Assembly (NCBI GenBank): GCA_963169105.1
Contig: OY720636.1
Span: 147,521,941-147,585,940, forward strand
Length of the DNA: 64,000 bases
Direction: 5' to 3'
From: Ceriagrion tenellum
Lineage: Eukaryota; Arthropoda; Insecta; Odonata; Coenagrionidae
Shown: piece by piece, positions 53,301 to 60,100 of the stretch
Position numbering within the stretch: position 1 is the first letter of the stretch
How the letters are laid out: each line of letters begins with the position of its first letter
Notes under the pieces: generated by a model
Databases searched by the model: none
Told to the model about the DNA's origin: nothing
The model's input: only the letters and a program-made list of their open reading frames with translations
Position numbers and translations under genes: made by a program

Positions 53301-55463
53301 ATGATTTCTCAGTTGATGTTATCTCCTTCAGATGCTTTGCTTTTCTCCAGATCTTTCACTGCTCAGCCGGAAACTTCTCAATGACTTTAACTCAAGATGA
53401 ATTCACGAATGGCTTTTAAATTTTTTAAACTGTTTCATACAGTGAGTTCCTCCATACCCCGACGCCTAACAGCATAAGGGGAATAGAGAAAGAAGAAGAA
53501 GAGTTCCCCCATTTGATCTATTGCAAATATTATTAAATACTTCCTTATCACAATGAATGTAATGCCTTTCTTTCCAGGTGATCTTTACATGCTATCCTTA
53601 TTCTACATTATGATTTGAATTAATTATATCAGTTAAATTTCACAGAAGTACTTGGTGAGTAACATTTTTTGCCTTAAAAATTATAGAATCTATCCAGCTG
53701 AGCTATACTGTAATCACTTTCATCTTGCACAGTTAGTTTATTAGATACATTGTTTAGTACATGTTCTACTCTGGGAAAATGCATTTGTCTACCAGGGCAT
53801 GGCTGCTTTTTGCACTATCATACATTCACACAAAAATTTTGGGAGCATGTTCAGTATAATTCATTGGAATTGTTAATGTCATAAGTAGCTTTCACTTCCC
53901 TACTATACAGTAGCTGCATTCACCTTCCCTCTCTGCTAATTGTTCACGTTTTTTTCACCCCGTCATTACTTTGCCTAGTCAATTATTTTTAACTTCTGAA
54001 AAACATTCTTCAGTGCTCAGGAATCCACAAACAAATTAATTTCAGCCATCCAAAATCTCTTGAGGTCTGGATCTTTTCACTGACTCCCTCACCAACTCCC
54101 AAAAATTCAATTAGGAGCTTTATCCAAGTCACTGGATACCAATACATGAATAGTTTCTGGTAAAGGCACAGTAGCTGGATATCAAAAGGTCAACCCTTGA
54201 CTTACTTGAACTTACTATGTAAAAAAAGCTTACATATTCATTATAATATGTTATTCTGTTATTGTTGGGAAGACGATAAATAAATAAATAAATAAACACC
54301 TCATGAGTGTTATTAAGTGAGGATATACTTTTATAATTATTGTAAGGAATTATATTTCTCCAGGAATCTAAAAGTTTGTTCCAGCGCAGATGATAATGAG
54401 TGGCTCAAAACTTTGCGATTGGTAAGTTAATTTTCAATGCTAAATACATCTAAAAACAAAATAAAACTTATCATACCCAGTCAATCTTTATCAGGTCCTC
54501 AGTTGAACGAATTATTTAAGTGGTATAGCTTACGGCTTTCATAATTATGTCCTATTGTGAAAACGGTAATGTAGAAATTAAAACAGCAAAAAATAACTAT
54601 TAGGATTTCAGAAGGGGATACATACAGGAGAAGTAACATATCACGGGATGACGTGCGAATATGATTGAATCTCTCTTTATCATAATGAGGAAAACTACCC
54701 CTATCGCCCTACATTAGGCAGTTTTTTGCCAATATAAAATGAATGATGACAGTGAGACTGAGATAGCGGAAATAAAATCATGTGAAGCGACATAACTAAA
54801 TTGATTTTACGGCATATTTTTGCTGCGATTTTCTAAGGTCATATCCAATATGGAAAAAACCTTAATACGGAAATTTCTTAAATACTTCGACAAATGTGCA
54901 AAGTTAAATACAATACCCTGAAACATTTAACTGGATTTCTTTCGCATAGAAATTCGAAGGTATCAGCAACAGAGAGTGCATATGAAGAGAGTGAAAACAA
55001 GTATCAATTAAGTTATGGGCATATTTACCGAAGTAATGGACCACACGTCATGACGATGGTCGCAATCCAGTAATGGTTTGGATTATTTTTATGAGGCACT
55101 TCCAGTTTCATTCCTTCTTGAATGCCGCTTTGAAGACTCTGCTCCACCTGAAAATCATTCCATTATAACAGGATAACTTACGTAAAAAATCTTCATTCGG
55201 CCTTTTGATTTAAAAAAACTTACATGGTGAAATAATACTCCAGGAACTTCGTCCGCATTTGTCACTTCTAAATAATCTTGCCACATGAAAATGTCATCTA
55301 AAGAAAGTAATTGCCAATATAATGCAAAAAATAACTTTGAAGAATGTTAATTATGATACACTTTTCGGACTAAACTAAAAGAAAACGCACCTTCTTCCAT
55401 AGCTTTAGTTTCCATTTCCTCACACTCTTCCTTATCTATTTCTTCCCCTTTACTTGCAGACAT
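17209..55463 (-). CDS. Sfmbt: Sfmbt: four-MBT, SLED and SAM domain Polycomb-group protein, complete
   Basis: Sixteen coding exons on the minus strand splice in matching phases to 2,847 bp, 948 residues plus stop. Exons, 5' to 3': 55391-55463, 55224-55297, 55029-55147, 43326-43554, 42879-42968, 42596-42752, 42355-42488, 42066-42261, 38992-39235, 35598-35744, 30627-30699, 28774-28973, 25143-25318, 24504-24752, 22395-22936, 17209-17352. Domains: four MBT repeats (about residues 30-470), SLED domain (about 500-640), a basic linker with an AT-hook-like RKIGRPKG, proline runs, and a SAM domain (about 872-940). The order and the C-terminal EIDGQAFMLLNLPTIQEH closely match animal SFMBT proteins. Members bind mono- and dimethyl-lysine on histone tails, pair with Pho/YY1 in the Pho repressive complex, and contact other Polycomb proteins through SAM. 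It is similar in length to vertebrate SFMBT1/2 and shorter than fly Sfmbt, with no FCS zinc finger ahead of the first MBT. The ATG has A at -3. Confidence 0.95.
18048..20356 (-). mobile_element. Pogo/Tigger-like element with CENP-B-type N-terminus
   Basis: The left end is CAGTAGACTCTCATTATTCC. The right end, read inward, is CAGTAGAAACTCAAAATTAT. Both are flanked by TA (18046-18047 and 20357-20358). The minus frame 19498-19911 resembles the DNA-binding N-terminus of pogo transposases: KFGFSLLMLSAILANHEKM, then RGAECADIEDEVSALF, then RLTRFKARCNIAALKICGKE. No DDE catalytic domain was found in the remaining 1.4 kb, so the element is internally deleted or replaced. A 15-bp unit next to the right end is tandemly doubled. 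Confidence 0.75.
20690..20945 (-). pseudogene. RTE-like LINE 3' end
   Basis: The minus frame 20752-20940 reads RDRGRPRNLWLNVVEGILRR and ACMKQCMGVNEAKEVCKDRS then AWRKLL. This is the C-terminus of the RTE-like LINE whose other copy is at 10540. The tail at 20690-20720 carries the GTTCCCTTTCGGGGTAGGCA motif matching that copy. It is strongly 5'-truncated. Confidence 0.8.
22395..22936 (-). CDS. Sfmbt: Sfmbt exon 15 (basic and proline-rich linker, start of SAM)
   Basis: The largest coding exon, 542 bp. It carries a basic segment (KRKYVKKEVPRMEMKTRG), a GRPPRGRPP stretch, 15 prolines, RPVL, then 7 more prolines, and the start of SAM (NPLDWSVNQVTGYIKG). The proline codons make the plus strand look like a polyglycine frame. 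The donor GTAGGT follows GAA GAG. Confidence 0.95.
22937..24503 (-). other. Sfmbt intron 14
   Basis: A 1.6 kb AT-rich intron with a TTA-unit microsatellite at 23025-23042 and a piggyBac-type MITE at 23341-23643. Confidence 0.85.
23341..23643. mobile_element. PiggyBac-type MITE, 303 bp
   Basis: It begins TTAACCCTCTTAGTGC and ends GCACTATGAGGGTTAA, an inverted repeat with one internal mismatch inside TTAA at both ends. TTAA target sites with CCC ends are diagnostic of piggyBac-family elements. The open frame across it is not coding. Confidence 0.8.
24504..24752 (-). CDS. Sfmbt: Sfmbt exon 14 (AT-hook-like basic linker)
   Basis: A 249-bp exon entering and leaving in phase 1. It encodes YWLRGKRKIGRPKG and KPKQRRKRGRRRLF, then an acidic Ser/Pro stretch. 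The RKIGRPKG core resembles an AT hook and matches the basic region after the SLED domain in vertebrate SFMBT proteins. Confidence 0.94.
25143..25318 (-). CDS. Sfmbt: Sfmbt exon 13 (SLED domain, second part)
   Basis: A 176-bp exon encoding YRASVAVVTSADKIPAFC and CNKLQCCPHMFGPELVG, the second half of the SLED (Scm-like embedded) domain. Confidence 0.95.
25319..28773 (-). other. Sfmbt intron 12
   Basis: A 3.5 kb intron. A GC-richer patch at 25550-25800 looks like repeat debris. A perfect 21-bp hairpin lies at 28620-28664. No gene was recognised. Confidence 0.7.
28620..28664. repeat. Perfect 21-bp inverted repeat with 3-nt loop
   Basis: The arm CTTTGAGAATTGCATTCTTTT is followed by GAA and its exact complement. 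A direct copy of the right part (28591-28616) precedes it. The repeat could form a cruciform or an RNA hairpin in the Sfmbt pre-mRNA, about 110 bp from exon 12. Confidence 0.9.
28774..28973 (-). CDS. Sfmbt: Sfmbt exon 12 (SLED domain, first part)
   Basis: A 200-bp exon encoding CFSGPFLSKGKLAQLPKAVG and AYKSSRVLKELQ, which aligns residue for residue with the SLED domain of vertebrate SFMBT1. Confidence 0.96.
28974..30626 (-). other. Sfmbt intron 11
   Basis: A 1.65 kb intron containing a Penelope-like fragment (29690-30130). The remainder is AT-rich with no gene. Confidence 0.8.
29690..30130 (-). pseudogene. Penelope-like retroelement, GIY-YIG endonuclease fragment
   Basis: The minus strand reads VVYIVLCNICDAFYVGLTSE and LNLHLSGHRSSC, the first half of the GIY-YIG domain at the C-terminus of Penelope elements, followed by PVPTHASSHN. 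The frame continues to 29907 and then breaks, with faint continuation to about 29690. Only the 3' end of the element is present. Confidence 0.75.
30627..30699 (-). CDS. Sfmbt: Sfmbt exon 11
   Basis: A 73-bp exon: polar residues, then FWCPKIYFNHK, the start of the SLED domain. Donor GTATGA, acceptor TTGTTTCAG. Confidence 0.94.
30730..31340 (-). pseudogene. LINE C-terminal fragment
   Basis: The minus strand preserves YALETWTMKGKDVSRFQACE, RAGKTRMDWM, then GRPWQRWLRGVEESIEKW. This is the post-RT region of RTE/R1-like LINEs, broken by several stops. Confidence 0.65.
31690..34397 (-). mobile_element. Tigger1-like DNA transposon with broken transposase
   Basis: The transposase starts at the ATG at 33483 (MKSKRKSSEEKSSFVKRLRH) and decays through several frameshifts to a stop near 31692. 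Visible pieces are KKMPSRNFISKSEKTASGFK (about 32880), VLLVLDNAPDHLRELL and MTSLLQPLNQGIISTFKSYY (about 32400-32550, catalytic-core motifs), VNDFQGFPQID, and a tail like that of Tigger proteins. The right terminus, read inward, is CAGGTATCCCTCGTCAACC next to TA (34398-34399). The matching left terminus was not found, so that end is probably lost. Confidence 0.85.
35598..35744 (-). CDS. Sfmbt: Sfmbt exon 10 (end of MBT4)
   Basis: A 147-bp exon encoding HIVSVNSLEIFPVGWCESN, the closing part of the fourth MBT repeat, then a short linker. Donor GTAAGC. Confidence 0.95.
35745..38991 (-). other. Sfmbt intron 9
   Basis: A 3.2 kb intron with a Jockey-like LINE fragment at 37640-38350. The parts 35750-37600 and 38600-38990 hold no recognised gene. 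An A/T-rich stretch at 38595-38630 could be an old LINE tail. Confidence 0.75.
37640..38350 (-). pseudogene. Jockey-like LINE, RT fragment
   Basis: The minus strand reads RGIPQGSALGFLLFL (38270-38310), YMYADDTTQLMTSKN (38170-38210, the catalytic YADD), TFMQFHAH, and YCTLIHCRLKYGVAVWGLSY with RLQKWAARILGYVPTKIGID (37700-37850). The motif order is that of the palm and thumb of Jockey-superfamily LINEs. Several frameshifts make it dead. Confidence 0.8.
38992..39235 (-). CDS. Sfmbt: Sfmbt exon 9 (MBT3 end, MBT4)
   Basis: A 244-bp exon with GWAKERKITIKPPGEEW, a lysine/glycine-rich linker, then FVPGSKLEAVNPEDPNTLCV, the conserved start of the fourth MBT barrel, the repeat that carries the methyl-lysine pocket in studied Sfmbt proteins. 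Confidence 0.95.
39236..42065 (-). other. Sfmbt intron 8
   Basis: A 2.8 kb AT-rich intron. I see no gene or mobile element in it. Confidence 0.7.
42066..42261 (-). CDS. Sfmbt: Sfmbt exon 8 (MBT3)
   Basis: A 196-bp exon encoding MHEGTKLEAVHPLTRTQICP and YHYLVTLDGIDDAVWCCYAD, the body of the third MBT repeat. Confidence 0.95.
42355..42488 (-). CDS. Sfmbt: Sfmbt exon 7 (MBT2-MBT3 linker)
   Basis: A 134-bp exon encoding GSPFSYVPPKRVQAAF and LPNWEAVIENVFAEAKKNPA, the arm preceding the third MBT barrel. Confidence 0.94.
42596..42752 (-). CDS. Sfmbt: Sfmbt exon 6 (MBT2, second part)
   Basis: A 157-bp exon encoding KRNVGGRLLLEYETPV, an acidic Ser-rich insert, then FWLFYCSNRIYHVGWVAKRG, which matches the end of the second MBT repeat. 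Confidence 0.95.
42879..42968 (-). CDS. Sfmbt: Sfmbt exon 5 (MBT2, first part)
   Basis: A 90-bp exon, phase 0 at both ends, encoding DGFTPVDRIKEGMKLEIQDL and HHHWFAT. It follows exon 4 in frame only if that exon ends at GGT|GTGAGT, which fixes the donor choice. Confidence 0.94.
43326..43554 (-). CDS. Sfmbt: Sfmbt exon 4 (MBT1, second part)
   Basis: A 229-bp exon encoding LRYVGHEDDRSKDFWYDLTK and HPLGWVSSQPPGNPAKLLPP, the end of the first MBT repeat, then the arm of the second (SVPPHLLSG). Confidence 0.95.
45740..46210 (+). pseudogene. Faint LINE reverse transcriptase fragment
   Basis: The plus strand reads VKQSCTLSPLLF near 45945, close to the conserved GVRQGCPLSPLLFN box of LINE reverse transcriptases, with degenerate flanks full of stops. 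Confidence 0.45.
46491..49874 (-). mobile_element. PiggyBac element with broken transposase, disrupted by a LINE
   Basis: Both ends sit in TTAA: TTAACCCATCAACGCCCA on the left and, read inward, TTAACCTGTTAGCACCCA on the right. The minus strand encodes a piggyBac transposase in pieces. In N-to-C order they are NWSEEKDLGVEIVKNAFTRN (47950), EHLSIDEMIVHYFGHNPLKQ (47780) with KLWALCGENGYCCNFSLYCG, VVTLATNFDEVESAVSVP, YMGHVDHHDWYFEKHL, VVNAYAAFK, and a Cys-rich C-terminus (RYDGMHHIIKNRDLQKICHL). A TGA replaces a Trp codon near 47365, there are frameshifts, and a LINE at about 48150-48970 splits the N-terminal part. Confidence 0.9.
48150..48970 (+). mobile_element. 5'-truncated Jockey-like LINE with AAAT-repeat tail
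   Basis: Frame 48171-48812 (213 codons, intact) encodes the thumb and C-terminus of a Jockey-type reverse transcriptase: YKFLGLNFDEHLKWDHHI, LYYGLFYSIVSYGIIIWGSG, KPYRAHCRPIFKSLGILTVP. A short 3' UTR and an AAATAAATAAATAAATA tail (48952-48969) follow. It lies inside the piggyBac transposase in the opposite orientation, so it inserted later. The unbroken frame supports a fairly young insertion. Confidence 0.88.
51890..53450 (-). pseudogene. RTE-like LINE, degenerate reverse transcriptase
   Basis: Reading the minus strand from 52980: FVDLEGTFDNAQWSKIFRLL, RIVYHLYKEQVVAMPM, INNGVSQGCNLSPALFSIYL (RT palm). Further down near 52100-51920 it reads MGHNLRYNGF, FPRGRPSDKYNGKIKK, and ASDTEEWRAAVNQSWD, the C-terminal signature of this LINE type. 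Stops and frameshifts throughout. Confidence 0.8.
54180..54296 (+). repeat. LINE 3' tail with ATAA repeat
   Basis: An ATAAATAAATAAATAAATAA tract at 54276-54296 resembles the tail of the LINE at 48970. The preceding 100 bp could be its 3' UTR. Confidence 0.45.
55029..55147 (-). CDS. Sfmbt: Sfmbt exon 3 (MBT1, first part)
   Basis: A 119-bp exon encoding VEQSLQSGIQEGMKLEVPHK and HYWIATIVMTCGPLLR, the core of the first MBT barrel. Confidence 0.96.
55224..55297 (-). CDS. Sfmbt: Sfmbt exon 2
   Basis: A 74-bp exon encoding DDIFMWQDYLEVTNADEVPG and VLFHH, the arm leading into MBT1, matching the WEDYLEET...VP pattern of SFMBT proteins. Donor GTAAGT. Confidence 0.96.
55391..55463 (-). CDS. Sfmbt: Sfmbt exon 1 (start)
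   Basis: Twenty-four codons from ATG at 55463: an acidic leader (MSASKGEEIDKEECEEMETK). The context is AAAAATGTCT. I did not find an upstream coding exon, though an alternative 5' exon cannot be excluded. Confidence 0.85.
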
Positions 55464-56785
55464 TTTTCTCGTGGCTAAGGTACTTGTTGGACGATCAATT
55501 AACTTTTGCCGAATTTCCTGCACTACGATTAATCAAGCCAGACCAAGCGCGAAACTCCATTGCGGGATGAGGACAAATGAGAAACGCTAAAACATAGGTC
55601 ACTTGCACATTGCAATTTTTCATTTAAAACTTGTTCAGAAATTTCATTTTTATGTGAAAACGCGAAGAGGGAAACTACAAACGCTCGACTGTTCCTTTGA
55701 AAGAAAATTTGTTTCTTTTTCCGCAATCAAGAGCTTAATAATAGAAAAGAAATCATTGTAAATGGTATTGACTTGGAGTTATCGGCTCCAATTTATGACA
55801 AATTTACTGAAACACTCTCAGGTGAAGAGCGTATATTTTCAAACCTTGAATTATTATATACAGCAGATGTTCATCAGTTTATCTCACTTTTTTTTGTTTT
55901 TGTTCTTTTATTGCTTTAGTAATAAATATAATTGAATACTTTTTTATCCATGAAGCCTTCTAGGTATCTTCATACTGCCTATGAAATTTTTTTTCATAGT
56001 TGTCTATTGACATCAGCTCTCCAGTATTTCGCAATTTATTGCAGTCACTCTTTCTTAATTAAAGCATTTATCTTATATTTGATTCCATTTGTTTTATATA
56101 TTATATGATAAACATTTGTTAAATATATAAATTATGGATTAGAATCTTCATTTTTCATACTTTAAATGTCCACCTTAATGAACTCCTTTTTCCGAATCAG
56201 GAAAATGAACATGACATTATAAGTAATAATATTTTATTATTGGAATGCATTGCCAATCGATAATTACAGTTTCAGAACAAATTGCGAATGTACTCTCTTT
56301 TCTGACTGATATAAAATTATGGATTTGAAAATACAAGGTTTAAATAAATAGTTCACGGCCTGTAGTACACGAAGTCTTAAGAAAGGCTGCGGTTATTTTT
56401 CACCAGGACTTGGAGACATTTTATTGACTGCATTTGGTTAAAAAAATCTAATGAAACACATAAGATATGAATCATTTTAAGCATCCATCAACTACCTACA
56501 ATTGCTTCTCACTCACAAAACAGGAACTCTTCTACCCCGCCTTAATTGATTGATTGGATGAAACAGTTATCTTAAATGACCCAGATAACAGTGAAACAAA
56601 ATTGGAAACAGAAAATCGTTCTAAAACGCACCCAAATTTTTCCCCACTTAGAACTAATTCTATTTCTTAACTGTTTTTAATGACGACTCTGAAATTTGTC
56701 AACTTTATAGAGGTGTATTTTTCATTTGTTAATGACGCATTTGCTTCGAAGTTTGTCAATTGGCTAGTATGAAACGCTCAGCCAA
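55464..56785 (-). promoter_or_regulatory. Intergenic: Sfmbt promoter region and transporter 3' UTR
   Basis: The 1.3 kb between the transporter stop codon and the Sfmbt start must hold the transporter's 3' UTR and polyadenylation site (minus-strand AATAAA candidates near 56420 and 56233) and the Sfmbt promoter and 5' UTR. No specific promoter element stands out. AT-rich. Confidence 0.5.
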
Positions 56786-57117
56786 TCATTCGGTATCAAT
56801 TCCTCTTCTGTCCATATTTTGCTTTCCACTGGACCATGCATTCCATCCCAACCACCATTTACTTTTAGGTTGGTGCCTTCCGTTGAAATGATTTTCTATC
56901 TCATGAAGACTACGTCCAAGTGTTTCAGGAATGCAAAGCAAGAGGAAAACAACCCCTACTAGGGAAGAAACAGAGAAAAAAAGGAAAAGAGGTTTGGTTC
57001 CACCAATGGCATATTGTGCTTCAGGGAATCCTTTAATAGCAGCAAACATGAAAGCATAGGCTATGCATACTGAAAGACCTCCTCCTAATCCCCTTGCCTC
57101 AGCTGGGAGAAGTTCAC
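56786..57117 (-). CDS. Sugar transporter last exon
   Basis: A 332-bp exon: GELLPAEARGLGGGLSV, a hydrophobic helix (LFLFFSVSSLVGVVFLLLCI), PETLGRSLHEIENHF, and a short hydrophilic tail ending GIDTE-stop. Confidence 0.93.
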
Positions 57118-60100
57118 CTGTTAGGGTTGAAAGAAAAGTTGTTAAAATGCAAGTAAGTTTTTCTTAGAAACTGTGAAATTCTAATATTTGCTAGAAACTA
57201 ACTAACCGATGAGTGTCCATGGGATAACCATCACACCAAGGGCTGATGTACAAACATGGATGAGAACAAATGCTGATGCCATCCATGTAGATGATGCAGA
57301 GGGTGAAAATGCATCTGGAAATACAATGCTCAAGCTCATTCTATATCTTTGAAATTATATCACACTAATTACCATAGGTACTTACTTCAAAATACTAAGG
57401 ACTTTCAAATACTCAAATGAGCAGGTATATAACAAGGATATACTGATTCAATGGCACTATTTAGTATTAATATGGCCATCAGATTATGTTGCATTACTCA
57501 TCACATGCTAACATTTCTTCATTATCTCTAACAATTGATTAGAATAAGTTATGTAATCATTGACCATTTTACAAAATGAGAATGCTTCTGCATGTATTAA
57601 ATACTTATTCAAAAACCTTTAACTCAAATTAATTATTGACTAATTTGCCAAGAGAGAATATTAGTAGGTTTGTTGAAGCCTTTGTTTGCTGCCTTCTGCA
57701 AGTGGTACAAGTGAAAAATCCTGTGGGTAATTAAAAAAAATAGTTCACCATCGAAAGAAAACCTAATGAAATTATTGTTTTAGATACCCATGCACAGTTT
57801 TTTAAATTTCCCATGAATTGAATTAGTTAACATTGGGTACTAGTCTTTTTACATCATCAGAAAAATAAATGTAATCATTTCAGTGTTAAAAAGTTGAACA
57901 ATATGAGCCATCATATCAGCCCGCCAAACTTTTTGCAAGCAAGCCGTTATAATTGGCCTTTTGCCCTTGCTGAGTACTTATGAATTATTTTACTAAGTTC
58001 ACAGATTTAGCGAAGATCATTTTCCTTTTTCTGATTTTACCTGAATTTCCATTACTGGTATCAAGAAGACCTGATGACAGGGCAGCTATAAACATGCCTA
58101 TTCCAGATGCTGCACAAAGTGATTTACGGCCAATACGTCTGGATAGAACAGCCGCAACGATACTGGCTACAAGGCGAATACTGCCGAGCAAAATGAGAGC
58201 AATAGCTTCATTTGCTTCATCTCTGAAAATTTTAAGTTGGTTATTAGCCATCTAATAGATTATGACATCCTTGTTTGGTCATTAACTAGCTTTTGCTTCA
58301 TGCACAGTGATCCATCATAAATCTCAGGAAAGGTTGTTCACAAAAGTTGCCATCACAAGAAACAGAATAAAGATTGAGGGATAAAATGGAATGTCTACCA
58401 ATTTAATTTTCTATTTTAAAAATTCTGTCTCTTTAGTCATTTTGAAAGCTTAATACTTTTTACTGTTCCCTGTGTTGTGAAATTATGTACTTAGTGAACA
58501 TGGTTCACGTATGAACTTCTCCAGCATATGGCTACCCCTTTTAAAAAGCAAATATTCTCTGCCGCTACTATACACTAGTTCAGCTAAAATAAATTGAAGG
58601 ATTCTTCTTTCAAATACGGCAAACATGATTGTTTGGTACTCCATCCAAATATGTTTTTAAATGAGGCATTAATGGATCATGCATCAAATGTGAGACACAT
58701 GGCAACTGTCATTCAGTAAATTTTCCAGCCCATGCTCCTGTTCCCTTAGAGAAAAATGGGAATGATTTCATTGGGAACACAATCAGAAATTCAGGGATGA
58801 TATGTGTTATACCTCTTTTCGCCAAAATCATAGAGGTGTATATGTCAAGTAATTATCATGCACTTAGAATGCAAACACTAGGGGATATAAATACAAAGGC
58901 TGGAGATTATCCAAAAGAGATTGCAACTAAGTGTACTCGAATCCAAGTAATTCAGCCTTAGCTTACTTAATGATTTGAAAACCCTTCTTCCCTGTCGGTG
59001 TCATGTACATGTATTTATAGACCTATTCCCGTGCACCAATAGGGGTATATATTGGGTTCAAATAACAGAGGTCACCAACAAAGAGCAATGATTGGTCCTA
59101 TTTCATATTGTAGGCAATAGCACAGCATGCAATAACATAGGGGTAAATGACTTGATCTAGAGACTTGAAACAGACGCGGGGTGAAGAATATTATTCTGCC
59201 AAGGCTGTTTATGCTTTGCTGTCCATATCGAAGCATAATGATCTAAGGACAAATATCAAGAGCCAAGAGTATAAACAGACATTATAATGAAAAGTGATCA
59301 ATTCCAATGTCATACTCTTGCTTTTAATAATGGATAATAAATACAGAATGCTCTTGGCAAGGAGTGTTGGCCTGGAGATGCATATCGCATATCCTCCAGG
59401 TCCCTACCACCCCGTTCCAAAAAAATGCTTGAATTTTGTCCATGGAGATCAGAGGCGGTCTGGCTAGGTCGGCCGGTCGGCAATCGCCGAAGGCGGCTTA
59501 GGGGGACCCCCGACAGGGAGTGTCAACAATATTAGCAAGGAGAGAAGTTAGTCTAACATCGCACCTCACGACAGCTGACTCACTCGACAGCTAATTGCCC
59601 TCCAACCAAACTTTACCTAGCGTGAGTAGTAGTGAAAAGTAAACTTTATCGTACTTGCAATAAGTTTTGATTGCTACACTCCTCATTAAAATTCCACTGC
59701 AGGGCCCCAATATGGTTAAAATTACTAATTTTAAAAATGAAGAAATATACTTATGGTCTACGCTCTCGATTTTTATATATAATTAACGGTTAAAGAAATT
59801 ACGGTTTCTGTTTTTACAGGAAAGTGATGAAATATTTTGGAATAGGCACTGAGCGCTAGGAAAATCAGTGACTATCACCAATATGCAAGATTTTGTTGTT
59901 GAAATGAAGAGGTGTACTGTTCTGTGAATTCCGAAAATTACTTTCAAATTCCTATATCACCTCCGGTTTTTCCCCAAATCACGAAAACGTGAAAATTAGA
60001 AAAGGCAATATTTTGATGTAATTGCGTAAGTGAAATCTTTATAGCCGTCAAGGTTTTCTCCGAGCTCAAATGCGGAGAACGAGTGCGAAGTACACTAGCA

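Larger units (their letters stand above)
43555..55028 (-). other. Sfmbt intron 3, 11.5 kb
   Basis: The longest intron. It holds a faint LINE (45740-46210), a piggyBac element with a nested LINE (46491-49874), an RTE-like LINE (51890-53450) and a LINE tail (54276-54296). A 23-bp unit is duplicated with 34-bp spacing at 51641-51697. In 49880-51880 the minus strand has short coding-like pieces that I cannot identify. In 43560-45700 I see nothing. Confidence 0.75.
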
